Shown here: positions 15,820-23,322 of the stretch, in pieces
Layout: each line of letters begins with the position of its first letter
How positions within the stretch are numbered: the first letter of the stretch is position 1
Origin: Rossellomorea vietnamensis
GTDB taxonomy: Bacteria > Bacillota > Bacilli > Bacillales > Bacillaceae_B
Assembly: GCF_008180415.1 (NCBI RefSeq)
Contig: NZ_VTEI01000011.1
Span: forward strand, 2,501 to 36,755
DNA length: 34,255 bases
Direction of reading: 5' to 3'
Made by a program: the position numbers and the translations under genes
The notes under the pieces: generated by a model
The model's database searches: none
The model's input: the letters and a program-made list of their open reading frames with translations, nothing else
What the model was told of the DNA's origin: nothing

Positions 15820-16321
15820 TTGATGCTGTTAAAAACCGGATTATACTGCATAAGACTTTATAAAAGGCTGTTTTCGCAAAGAGTGTGGCTGCATTAAACG
15901 AAATGTATTTCCGCTCCAGGCGGGCGGTGAGCCTCCTAAAGAAAGTTGATGATGTTAAGAATCCGGTAATACAACATCAAATCTCATAAAAAGGAATTTG
16001 ATGCTGTTGAAAGCCCGGTTATACATCATTAAATCTAATAAATCACAAGTTGATGATGTTAAAAATCCGGTTATACAACATTAAATCTCATAAAAAGTAA
16101 TTTAATGCTGTTAAAATTCCCTTTATACAACATCAAATCTCACAAAAAAGGAATTTGATGCTGTTAAAAGCCCGGTTATACATCATCAAATTTAATAAAT
16201 CACAAGTTGATGATGTTAAAAATCCGGTAATACAACATTAAATCTCATAAAAGGGAATTTGGTGCTGTTAAAAATCCCTTTATACATCATGAAATCTCAC
16301 AAAAAGGAATTTGATGCTGTT
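15820..16321. repeat. 52-bp tandem palindromic array with a three-monomer higher-order repeat
   Basis: Units beginning TTGATGnTGTTAAAA start at 15820, 15946, 15998, 16050, 16102, 16155, 16207, 16259 and 16311. Steps are 52 or 53 bp, except across an insertion after the first. Each unit carries an inverted pair, TTGATGATGT...ACAACATCAA. Three monomer types can be told apart: one with CCCGGTTATACATCAT and AATAAATCACAAG, one with ATCCGG and ACAACAT, one with TCCCTTTATACA. They recur in fixed order at 15998-16154 and 16155-16310, so a 157-bp trimer was duplicated. It sits between the converging ydcA and ydbT ends; no ORF. Confidence 0.9.
15858..15940 (+). repeat. Remnants of two dispersed repeats inserted in the 52-bp array
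   Basis: AAAAGGCTGTTTTCGCAAAG (15858 on) is the left end of the inverted-repeat element. It is followed by TTTCCGCTCCAGG, CGGGCGG and TGAGCCTCCT (15907-15937), the end of the GC-rich family, inverted. Together they separate the first array unit from the rest. Confidence 0.6.
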
Positions 16322-16357
16322 ATCATGATCATTCAACAGCACGGCATATTATAAAAG

Positions 16358-16399
16358 AAACGGCATCCACTGGAATCTTCCAAAGTGGATGCCGTTTTT
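16358..16399. terminator. Bidirectional terminator between ydcA and ydbT
   Basis: A 14-bp perfect stem (AAACGGCATCCACT/AGTGGATGCCGTTT) encloses a 12-nt loop. On the plus strand TTTTTATTT follows; on the minus strand TTTCTTTTA follows. It is placed to end both converging transcripts. Confidence 0.85.
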
Positions 16400-16468
16400 A
16401 TTTAACAAGCTAAGCCAAAAGGCAGATCACAGCTCGGCGTCTGGGTTCAGCCTTAACCTGCAGCTTTC

Positions 16469-17935
16469 TTAAAGACTCTGCTTCTCCGGATAATACCATT
16501 GATAGATGCTCCTCACGCTTTCATCATCAAGGTCAATGACCTTCCCGGCTGCACCGGCCTCGCCTGATTTTACGATGGCCTTGATATTTGCCAGTTCTTT
16601 TTTTCCCTGAAAAATATTTTGGGTGGTTTCTAAAGATTGAATACGGTATTTTTTCATGAATAGCGTATTCTTTTCAATAAAACGGTGCCTTAAGGTGAGC
16701 TGGGTGTCATTGATGCTCCAGCCCGCACTTCTGTATTTGGAATAGCCAAACAGCCAAAATGGAAGGTATAGCAGCAAGGACCAGAGACCGAGCGGCCAAA
16801 AGGCGATGGACAGCCCGATGACAGCTGCTGACACGAGCAAACTTTCCCTGAATAAATATCTTTTCAATGATCTTTTTGGAACCGGCATTAAGTCGACGGT
16901 AAAGTTGTATTCAGGGAGGACATCTTTCATGATTTCCGCTACCCTCCGCTTTTTTACCATGGGCAGAATTTGAATAGTGCTGCTTTCCTTTTCCAAAATC
17001 GATCCGCCGGCGCTCTCTATTTTTACTGTTGCAAAGCCCAGTGGCTGCCTCAGGATATTCTCTTCCATCCTGACACCCTGGATTCTATTGAGCGGTACAG
17101 TCATTTGCTTTTTCTCCAATAAGCCCCTTGTGATGATGAGGTCATCTCCTTGTTTTTTTACAGTGAAATCAGCATACACAATCAGAGTCCCGATAATTGC
17201 TGCAACCCACGCTATAAGAAGTCCGGCAATCACAACAAACGTTACTAGCAGCACGCCGCTGCGGACAAACTGTTCCACCTCATTAAAAACTCTCTCAAAT
17301 GGAATAAGTTCATCAAATTGAGATAGAAAGATAAGCACACCGGATATGACGACCCCGGCTCCTCCGGATGTAGTCCCCATCAGCAGCAAATCTCTGAATG
17401 TCATCTTAAAAATCACTTCTCCAGATTCCTGGACAACCTCATTTTCTTCTTCTGCCGCTTTGTTTCTTTTCGCAGTTTTCGCTTCATTTATAATTCTCTG
17501 CAGCTCTCCAGCCTCCGCTTTGCTGATTGCAGTCAGCTCAGCTTCAGCCTGCTTCATATCAGTAGATCCGGCTGTTTCAACTTTTACCTTCACAAGCCCG
17601 AACGGCCTTTGCAGGATTCCTTCTGTCAGATTCAGACTTTGGATTCTTTCAAATGGAATATATCTCTTTTTCTTAACGAACAATCCATATTCAATCCTGA
17701 GCTCTCCGTCTTCGAGCCAGTAGGCAAAACGGAGCCACTTGATAATGCCTGCGATGAGCAGAACGACCAGGATGGCCGCCCCGATGATGAACGGAAGCCA
17801 GCCCCAAATGCCGTCCGCACTTTCTCCTCTGTTGATAAAAACAAGGAATACAAACGGAATAATAAGTTCTTTAAGCTGTTTAAGAAAGTTCGCGACCGCC
17901 GAAATCGGATGAAGCTTCTTCTTCTCAGACATCAT
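16469..17935 (-). CDS. ydbT: YdbT, membrane protein with bacterial PH (DUF304) domains
   Basis: 488 residues from ATG at 17935 (an adjacent ATG at 17932 is equally possible; GGTGG lies upstream). Three repeats of a membrane hairpin followed by a bPH2/DUF304 segment can be traced. Examples are YGLFVKKKRYIPFERIQSLNLTEG near residue 90, RGLLEKKQMTVPLNRIQGVRMEEN near 270 and HRFIEKNTLFMKKYRIQSLETTQN near 415. Each shares the pattern RIQ followed by a hydrophobic strand. Its start overlaps the end of ydbS by about 11 bp, so the two are cotranslated and probably form one complex. In B. subtilis ydbST belongs to the sigma-W regulon and protects against certain antimicrobial peptides; the mechanism is unknown. 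Confidence 0.9.
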   Translation of the reverse strand: MMSEKKKLHPISAVANFLKQLKELIIPFVFLVFINRGESADGIWGWLPFIIGAAILVVLLIAGIIKWLRFAYWLEDGELRIEYGLFVKKKRYIPFERIQSLNLTEGILQRPFGLVKVKVETAGSTDMKQAEAELTAISKAEAGELQRIINEAKTAKRNKAAEEENEVVQESGEVIFKMTFRDLLLMGTTSGGAGVVISGVLIFLSQFDELIPFERVFNEVEQFVRSGVLLVTFVVIAGLLIAWVAAIIGTLIVYADFTVKKQGDDLIITRGLLEKKQMTVPLNRIQGVRMEENILRQPLGFATVKIESAGGSILEKESSTIQILPMVKKRRVAEIMKDVLPEYNFTVDLMPVPKRSLKRYLFRESLLVSAAVIGLSIAFWPLGLWSLLLYLPFWLFGYSKYRSAGWSINDTQLTLRHRFIEKNTLFMKKYRIQSLETTQNIFQGKKELANIKAIVKSGEAGAAGKVIDLDDESVRSIYQWYYPEKQSL

Positions 17936-18404
17936 CTTCAGCCACCCTTGCCAATGAAGAAATGGAATTCCGGAGATCATCTGCCTCGTACATATCCAGT
18001 GCCGGTATCTCGTGGGTTGTGGCGGCAGTTGAGATAGTTATGCTCGCCAGGCCATACTTCCTTAGCAGAGGACCCTGCACAGTATCAACATGCTGAACCC
18101 TTACCATAGGGACTAGGGTTCTTTTTACAAAAAAGACTCCCCTTTGAAGCTCAATTTCCCGCTCCCTCACTTCATAGCGCCATCTCTTCCAACGAATGAC
18201 CGGCAGCAAAAATGCAAAGAAATATGTATATACAATAGCAGCCCCAACGGCCGCTGCCGGTATCCAAAGCTTCCATTCAAAAATGAATGCCAATACAACC
18301 GAAGCTATCGCCAGGATGATGACGGCAGCTGAGTGCAGAAGACCAGACCACCGCCATACAGGGAGTGCCTTTTCTGAAATTCTAGTGTTTGGTTCACTAA
18401 CCAT
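17925..18404 (-). CDS. ydbS: YdbS, small bacterial PH-domain membrane protein
   Basis: 159 residues from ATG at 18404, the B. subtilis YdbS length as I recall it. GGAGGAAG precedes this ATG; an upstream in-frame ATG at 18440 lacks a ribosome site. Two membrane segments near residues 15-65 precede a bPH2/DUF304 domain (REIELQRGVFFVKRTLVPMV, then RVQHVDTVQGPL). It is the first gene of a two-gene unit with ydbT behind a sigma-W-type promoter, consistent with a role in resistance to cell-envelope stress. Confidence 0.9.
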   Translation of the reverse strand: MVSEPNTRISEKALPVWRWSGLLHSAAVIILAIASVVLAFIFEWKLWIPAAAVGAAIVYTYFFAFLLPVIRWKRWRYEVREREIELQRGVFFVKRTLVPMVRVQHVDTVQGPLLRKYGLASITISTAATTHEIPALDMYEADDLRNSISSLARVAEDDV

Positions 18405-18444
18405 CGTTCTTCCTCCAATCGATTTCTTCCCTATCTCCATTGTA

Positions 18445-18471
18445 TACGATTGCAGAGGCTTTTAAGTTTCA
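18445..18471 (-). promoter_or_regulatory. Sigma-W (ECF) promoter of ydbS-ydbT
   Basis: Minus strand: TGAAAC, 17-bp spacer, CGTA(TAC). This is the sigma-W pattern TGAAAC-N16-17-CGTA with a perfect -35. It lies in the 69-bp gap between uvsE and ydbS, the -35 starting two bases after the uvsE stop. B. subtilis ydbST is a known sigma-W target, so sequence and family knowledge agree. Confidence 0.85.
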
Positions 18472-18473
18472 AT

Positions 18474-19439
18474 TCACGATAATATTTCAAAAGAGGCTCC
18501 ATCAATCCAGCGGAGTCCTTCCTGGTTCTTTAGATCCTCTACCAGTCTGAACAGGGCATCATCCTTCTTTTTTGCTTCAATCATGCAGTCAATTTCACTG
18601 ACAGAACCTTTAATCCCATTTATAAAATCCATGAACATGACAGGATCGATATATTCCGCATGTGCCCTGAACTCCTTTTCAGAACGGGGGCTCGAGATAT
18701 GCATTTTTACAGGGAGCGGCGAGTTTTCCCAAGTACCGGCCACCCTCCCCCAATCTTCTTCCCAGCCTTTTTCTTGATGGGCAAGATGGTGATGATAATC
18801 AAAAACCATAGGAATGCCAAGCTTTTCACATAAATATAAAGTATCGTGAAGTGTGAAGACGGTATCATCATTCTCCAGGATGACCATTTCTTGAAGCGGA
18901 ACGGGTGTCAATCCCCAATTATGGATGAACTGTTCAAGCGCCTGTTCTTTATCCTCGTATGCCCCTCCGACATGAAGGACGCAGCGGTGCTTAGAGTCAA
19001 TATCCATCCCTCTCAGCAATGCTTCATGTATCTTCAATGTTTGCAGTGTGTTTTTCAAAGTATCCTTATTATTTGTGTTGAGGAGGACAAAGTGATCAGG
19101 GTGAAACCCGACCCGCTGGGGATGGTCCTTAATAAAATCCCCCAATTCACCTAATGGTTCTTTCAGCGCCCTCATGAATTTCCAATCCTTCAGTTCGGGA
19201 TGGTTGGCAAGAGGAATGAGCTTGGAGCTGAACCGAAAAAATTTTATATCGTGAGCCAGATTATGCTTAAGGAGTCTCAGGCAGTTTTGCAGATTACTCA
19301 CCGCTATCCGCTCGAGCTTTCGCAAGCCCGCCTCCCGATCCTTCAACTGAGAAAACTGTTTATACGTCATCGTCTGGGATGGTGATGCATTCTCGAGGTG
19401 CACACTCATCGCTACATATCCAAGTCGAACTATTGTCAT
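18474..19439 (-). CDS. uvsE: UV-damage endonuclease UvsE (UVDE family)
   Basis: 321 residues from ATG at 19439 (B. subtilis UvsE about 320). UVDE enzymes are metal-dependent TIM-barrel nucleases that nick DNA 5' of UV photoproducts, giving nucleotide-excision-independent repair. Family motifs seen: RLGYVAMSVHLENASP at the start, FRFSSKLIPLANHP, GFHPDHFVLL, VLHVGGAYEDKE, ILENDDTVFT, VFDYHHHLAH, KMHISSPRSEKEFRAHAEYID and MIEAKKKDDALFRL. The metal-binding His/Glu/Asp positions are present. The preferred ATG follows GGCGGGTG; a start 12 codons earlier is less likely. As I recall it, B. subtilis has no uvsE between cshA and ydbS, so the gene has moved here. It probably ends upstream of the ydbS promoter without a strong terminator. 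Confidence 0.93.
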   Translation of the reverse strand: MTIVRLGYVAMSVHLENASPSQTMTYKQFSQLKDREAGLRKLERIAVSNLQNCLRLLKHNLAHDIKFFRFSSKLIPLANHPELKDWKFMRALKEPLGELGDFIKDHPQRVGFHPDHFVLLNTNNKDTLKNTLQTLKIHEALLRGMDIDSKHRCVLHVGGAYEDKEQALEQFIHNWGLTPVPLQEMVILENDDTVFTLHDTLYLCEKLGIPMVFDYHHHLAHQEKGWEEDWGRVAGTWENSPLPVKMHISSPRSEKEFRAHAEYIDPVMFMDFINGIKGSVSEIDCMIEAKKKDDALFRLVEDLKNQEGLRWIDGASFEILS

Positions 19440-19524
19440 TTCTGCACCCGCCTTTTTGGGAATAGTATCTGCCAACGAAGTGATTTCTATCAGGGTCTTG
19501 GCGCTGCAAAATACTTAAAATGGG

Positions 19525-19640
19525 TTTATCGGCGGTAACCTGGCATTTATCGGCACTTTGCGAACCTTTATCGGCAAACCTAGAGATTTATCGGCGGCAT
19601 GGCAGCTTTTATCGGCGGAAAAGGACTGTTTATCGGCCAA
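19525..19640. repeat. 21-bp periodic array with invariant TTTATCGGC core, six units
   Basis: TTTATCGGC begins at 19525, 19546, 19567, 19587, 19608 and 19629: spacings 21, 21, 20, 21, 21. The 9-bp core is identical in all six. The 11-12 bp between cores is not conserved. This is unlike a copied satellite, where the whole unit would be similar. It lies between the cshA terminator and the uvsE start, with no ORF. Confidence 0.85.
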
Positions 19641-19665
19641 ACAACAAATTTCGACATCTTTACAT

Positions 19666-19698
19666 AATAAAAAAACCATCTCCCGAAGGAAATGGTTT
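19666..19698 (-). terminator. Rho-independent terminator of cshA
   Basis: Minus strand: 11-bp stem AAACCATTTCC/GGAGATGGTTT with a stable TTCG tetraloop, followed by further T residues. It starts 11 bp past the cshA stop. Confidence 0.92.
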
Positions 19699-19709
19699 CA
19701 TTATCGATA

Positions 19710-21173
19710 TTAAGATTCTCTCTGCTGCTTACGGCGAGGGTTTTTAGAACGGCCTCTGGAAGAAGAGTAACCTTGTCTTCCTCCACCTTTGCCTCCGCGT
19801 GAAGAAGATCCTTTTTTGTAGTCACGGTTCCCACCGCCGCGTCCGCCTTTGTTCGGAAGAGGTCTTTCTTCCGAGATTTGGACTGGAGTGTCATCCGGCT
19901 CTTTAGTCATAAGACGAAGAGCTGCTGCTACGATTTCTACGCTGTCATGGTCTTCAAGAAGTTCTTTTGCCATACCGCGGTAGTTTTGCAATTCATTGGA
20001 TTTCACTGTTTCGACCAGCTTTTCCATCGCAAGGCGCTGCTGACCTTCTAATGCTTCGTTGGAGCTAGGCGGCTTCATTTCCGTCATGCTCTTTTTCGTT
20101 GTTTTCTCAACAATGCGCAGGTAACCCATTTCTCTTGGTGTTACAAACGTCAGTGCCATTCCTTCTTTACCTGCACGTCCTGTACGTCCAATACGGTGAA
20201 CGTAACTTTCAGGATCTTGAGGAATATCGAAGTTGTATACGTGAGTTACGCCTGAGATATCCAATCCACGAGCGGCAACATCTGTAGCTACAAGAACATC
20301 GATGCGGCCTTCTTTGAACTGGCGAAGAACTGTCATACGCTTCGCCTGGCTAAGATCACCATGAATACCTTCTGCAGAGTAGCCTCTTAGTGTCAATGCA
20401 CGAGCCAGTTCATCAACACGGCGCTTTGTGCGTCCGAAGATGATTGCAAGCTCAGGTGATTGAACATCAAGCAGACGGGAAAGCACGTCGAACTTTTCTT
20501 TCTCATGAGCTTTCACGAAGTACTGCTCGATGTGCGGCACAGTCATTTCTTTCGATTTTACACTTACAGTTTCAGGATCAGTCATGAAGTTGTTCGCAAT
20601 TTTACGGATTGGGCCAGGCATTGTAGCTGAGAACAATAGCGTTTGGCGGTTATCCGGTACATTCTTCAAGATTGATTCGATATCTTCGATGAATCCCATG
20701 TTAAGCATTTCATCTGCTTCATCCAACACAAGTGTGCTTACGCTTCCAAGCTTCAATGTTCTGCGGTTGATATGGTCAAGCATACGACCTGGTGTACCGA
20801 CGATGATATGAGGGTTCTTTTTCATCGCACGGATTTGGCGCTGGATATCCTGTCCGCCGTATACAGCTAAAACGTTAATTCTTTTGTCTTGGCCGATTTT
20901 GTATAATTCCTCTGAAACCTGGATAGCCAATTCACGAGTAGGGGCAATGATAAGTCCTTGGATGTTCGGATTTTTAACATCGATCTTTTCTACCATCGGA
21001 ATACCGAAAGCAGTTGTTTTACCAGTACCTGTCTGAGCCTGGCCGATGACATCCTTGCCTTCAAGCGCTAATGGAATCGCACCTGATTGGATTGGTGTAG
21101 CTTCTTCAAAGCCCATGCGGTTGACGGCCTTTAATGTACTAGAACTTAAGTTTAAATCTGAAAACTTTGTCAA
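19710..21173 (-). CDS. cshA: DEAD-box RNA helicase CshA
   Basis: 487 residues. All superfamily 2 motifs are present: Q motif GFEEATPIQ (21-29), AQTGTGKT (46-53), PTRELAIQ, GGQDIQRQ, TPGR, DEAD (151-154), SAT near 183, IIFGRTKRRVDEL, ATDVAARGLDI and HRIGRTGR. A C-terminal extension of about 70 residues is rich in Gly, Arg, Ser and Lys (GGRGGGNRDYKKGSS, RGGKGGGRQ), an RNA-binding tail typical of CshA. It unwinds structured RNA, takes part in mRNA decay and ribosome assembly, and matters most in the cold. Start ATG follows AAAGGAGAA. The ORF has the chromosomal position of B. subtilis cshA, but between its promoter region and ATG lies a dispersed repeat (21192-21349). Confidence 0.96.
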   Translation of the reverse strand: MTKFSDLNLSSSTLKAVNRMGFEEATPIQSGAIPLALEGKDVIGQAQTGTGKTTAFGIPMVEKIDVKNPNIQGLIIAPTRELAIQVSEELYKIGQDKRINVLAVYGGQDIQRQIRAMKKNPHIIVGTPGRMLDHINRRTLKLGSVSTLVLDEADEMLNMGFIEDIESILKNVPDNRQTLLFSATMPGPIRKIANNFMTDPETVSVKSKEMTVPHIEQYFVKAHEKEKFDVLSRLLDVQSPELAIIFGRTKRRVDELARALTLRGYSAEGIHGDLSQAKRMTVLRQFKEGRIDVLVATDVAARGLDISGVTHVYNFDIPQDPESYVHRIGRTGRAGKEGMALTFVTPREMGYLRIVEKTTKKSMTEMKPPSSNEALEGQQRLAMEKLVETVKSNELQNYRGMAKELLEDHDSVEIVAAALRLMTKEPDDTPVQISEERPLPNKGGRGGGNRDYKKGSSSRGGKGGGRQGYSSSRGRSKNPRRKQQRES

Positions 21174-21191
21174 TTTCTCATTCTCCTTTTG

Positions 21192-21349
21192 TTTAGGACA
21201 GTTTTCGCATTATTTGTTGCACTTCGAACCCGGAATATTCCGGATTCCTGCAGACATCTGCTCTATTCCCTAAAGATCCTGAAGGGGAGCGAATGATACA
21301 AAGAAATATTTCCACTCTAATAGCAACAAAGCTCACGAAAAAAGCCTTG
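21192..21349 (+). repeat. Dispersed inverted-repeat element, copy 3, in the cshA 5' region
   Basis: Left end TTTAGGACAGTTTTCGCATT then TTTGTTGC; right end GCAACAAAG, then CTCACGAAAAAAGCCTT. Inverted termini and spacing match copies 1 and 2; the internal sequence differs. It begins about 18 bp upstream of the cshA start and ends well past 21340, so it would be part of the cshA 5' untranslated RNA if the promoter lies upstream of it. Confidence 0.72.
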
Positions 21350-21517
21350 GTTATTGATGTATATATTATATTGACATGGTCTACATTTTCCTAAAGAGAA
21401 CCCGGCTATAGTCTAAGCTCCCTTGCAATCAGGGACATGGATCTTACCGAGAATATATTTAATGTGAAAGCCGTGTTATCCTTATCGGCAAAGTATTTGG
21501 GACAATTACTACCCTAC

Positions 21518-21546
21518 AAAAAAAATTACTCTTCTTAAAGAAGAGT
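21518..21546 (-). terminator. Probable terminator downstream of the esterase gene
   Basis: Minus strand: self-complementary ACTCTTCTTTAAGAAGAGT, then AATTTTTTTTG with eight T residues. It is about 90 bp after the esterase stop. The stem is A/T-rich with a tiny loop, so strength is uncertain. The rest of the gap to 21350 holds no gene; a cshA promoter was not identified with confidence. Confidence 0.65.
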
Positions 21547-21635
21547 TTGCACAAAAAAATGTGAACAATGTTATGGATATGTTACCACTAATAGAAAAGA
21601 ATTTCAATTAAAGTAAAATTATCTTGCTATTCACT

Positions 21636-22325
21636 TTACTTGGCAAGGAATATTTTCACCTTTTCAAACAACTCTTCACTGTCGTCGCTGTGGCAGATCA
21701 GGTGCTTTGCTTCATCCGAAAAATATCTTTCTTTTTCTTTATATGTAATTTCTTCATACAAGAAATCTGCACTTTTCGGAGGGACGATGCCGTCTTTTTT
21801 TCCTTGCGCAATGAAAACCGGAACCTCAATTTCCTTCAGAAGGGGCTTCGCCATGAGCACTACTTTCCTGAATTGGTAGGTTGCCGATATAGGTGTATCT
21901 TTAATTTTTTTCTTATATCTTACATACAGCTCATTGTTGGTCAGCTCTCCCCGAAGAACGTCCTGAATCATATCCTTGATGTCTGCCAGAAGTTGTTTCG
22001 GGTTGACATAGTATGCAGCCGCGCTGAGGAGGACCAGCTTGCTGACGGGATATTTGACAGTCAGATAGCTTGCAATCAAACCGCCCATCGAAAAACCGAT
22101 CACATACACTTCATCACATTCCTCTAACAAGAACTGCAATTCTTTTTCAGCATGGTCAATCCATTCGTCCGCCTTCTTGCCTCTCAGGTCGAGGGTTTCG
22201 CCGTGACCAGGAAGCGTCGGGACAGCAATCTTCCATTCTGTATGATGTTCCAGATATTGTGCAATAGGGTCTACTTCGTAAGGTCCACCTGTAAAACCAT
22301 GTATAATTAAACATCCATTCATCAT
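21636..22325 (-). CDS. Alpha/beta hydrolase, carboxylesterase/monoacylglycerol lipase-like
   Basis: 229 residues from the first of two adjacent ATGs at 22325 (GGTGAT lies just upstream). The fold is alpha/beta hydrolase: oxyanion loop HGFTGG (9-14), nucleophile elbow GFSMGG with Ser79, acid Asp178 in GKKDGIVP, base His208 in EAKHLI. Size and motifs resemble the Est30 type of Bacillus and Geobacillus carboxylesterases. The substrate is not known. The frame stays open for 47 further codons upstream. That stretch is a decayed GC-rich repeat (22372-22410 and beyond), so it is not counted as coding. It is inserted, with the HAD gene, between murF and cshA. Confidence 0.87.
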   Translation of the reverse strand: MMNGCLIIHGFTGGPYEVDPIAQYLEHHTEWKIAVPTLPGHGETLDLRGKKADEWIDHAEKELQFLLEECDEVYVIGFSMGGLIASYLTVKYPVSKLVLLSAAAYYVNPKQLLADIKDMIQDVLRGELTNNELYVRYKKKIKDTPISATYQFRKVVLMAKPLLKEIEVPVFIAQGKKDGIVPPKSADFLYEEITYKEKERYFSDEAKHLICHSDDSEELFEKVKIFLAK

Positions 22326-22371
22326 TATCACCGTTTTCAAGGTATTATATTTATAGCTGCTTAAATTATTT

Positions 22372-22410
22372 TTCCGCTCCAGGTGTCGAAACCTTCGGTG
22401 AGAGCCCCGG
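22372..22410 (-). repeat. Remnant of the GC-rich dispersed repeat upstream of the esterase
   Basis: TTCCGCTCCAGG followed by CGGTGAGAGCC matches the inverted end at 15907-15937 (TTTCCGCTCCAGG, GGCGGTGAGCC) with extra bases between. It lies in the divergent gap between the esterase and the HAD gene (22326-22587), where no clear promoter could be chosen. Confidence 0.45.
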
Positions 22411-22587
22411 GCTTCAAGTAAAGGAAACCAAAGCTTCAGAAACAGGCGGCGAGTTTCTTTGTTCATATATAATTGTCTTCCGAAGATTGCGAGACTCTAA
22501 GTCAAAATATGGGCACAAATTGAACTATCGGGCTAATCTCATTTAAGCAGCTGCCGGTTCTTAACTCTTCTTTTAGGAGGCTTCTCC

Positions 22588-23247
22588 ATGAACGCTATTT
22601 TGTTTGATCTCGACAGGACACTTCACGACCGTGACGCTTCGGTGCTGCAATTCCTGAAAGCGCAGCATCGATATTTAAACGAACTTCACCACTCTGCCAT
22701 TCCTTACACTTATATTGACCGGTTCATTGAACTGGAGTGCAAGGGATATGTCTGGAAAGATAAGGTCTACACCATGCTTGCACAAGAGTTCAGTCTGCCT
22801 TTGACACCTGAAGAACTGCTTCATGAATATGTCACGAGCTTTCACCTGCACTGCCAGGAAATAGATGAAGCTTCTGCTCTCCTGGATTTTTTAAAAACAA
22901 AGGGATATAAAATTGGAATGGTCACCAATGGTATGACAGACATTCAAAATAAAACAATCGACTCCCTCGAAATCCGTTCCTACTTCGACACGATCATCAT
23001 TTCTGAAGAAGCCGGCATCAAAAAGCCGGACCCTGCCATTTTTAAAAAAGCTGCCAAGGCGCTTGGAACTGCCCCTTCAGAATGCCTCTATATAGGTGAC
23101 CATTATGAGAACGATATTCTTGCTGCACGCAAAGCCGGCATGAAAGCCGCCTGGCTCACGGAGGATGAAATTTTGGCAGGTGAACACGAAGCTGATTTGA
23201 AGATATCGTCCTTAGGTGAACTGAAGGGATATTTTTTAACTACATAA
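22588..23247 (+). CDS. HAD-superfamily hydrolase, subfamily IA phosphatase
   Basis: 219 residues with all four HAD motifs: nucleophile and acid in FDLDRT (Asp7, Asp9), VTNG (Thr113), Lys145/Lys146 in IKKPDPAIF, and GDHYENDI (Asp171, Asp176). A helical cap lies between motifs I and II (about 15-95), as in subfamily IA. It is a probable small-molecule phosphatase, related to YjjG/pyrophosphatase-like enzymes; the substrate cannot be inferred. A good TTTTAGGAGG ribosome site precedes ATG. It is alone on the plus strand between two minus-strand genes, convergent with murF. Confidence 0.9.
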   Translation: MNAILFDLDRTLHDRDASVLQFLKAQHRYLNELHHSAIPYTYIDRFIELECKGYVWKDKVYTMLAQEFSLPLTPEELLHEYVTSFHLHCQEIDEASALLDFLKTKGYKIGMVTNGMTDIQNKTIDSLEIRSYFDTIIISEEAGIKKPDPAIFKKAAKALGTAPSECLYIGDHYENDILAARKAGMKAAWLTEDEILAGEHEADLKISSLGELKGYFLTT

Positions 23248-23275
23248 ACCCTCTAAATTTTTATTCTGGGAGAGA

Positions 23276-23308
23276 TGCCTGGCACAAAATGCAGATTCAT
23301 GCCAGGCA
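23276..23308. repeat. Inverted repeat between HAD gene and murF
   Basis: Perfect 9-bp arms TGCCTGGCA/TGCCAGGCA with a 15-nt loop, each arm itself nearly palindromic. It lies between the converging ends of the HAD and murF genes. No T-tract follows on either strand, so it is not a typical terminator. Confidence 0.6.
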
Positions 23309-23322
23309 CTCCTGATCAGCCT

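Noticed and set aside
15820..16321. Possible CRISPR array
   Set aside because: The whole 52-bp unit repeats without unique spacers, and no cas gene is present. The 21-bp array has cores of only 9 bp, too short for CRISPR repeats.
21355..21385. TATAAT on the minus strand as the cshA promoter
   Set aside because: The -10 is good but no acceptable -35 lies 16-18 bp upstream, and there is no TGn extension.
21624..22127. 167-codon plus-strand frame opposite the esterase
   Set aside because: Phe/Cys-rich antisense of a real hydrolase with an intact catalytic triad.
22326..22466. 47-codon N-terminal extension of the esterase
   Set aside because: It encodes a decayed GC-rich repeat; the family starts at the double ATG, which has a ribosome site.
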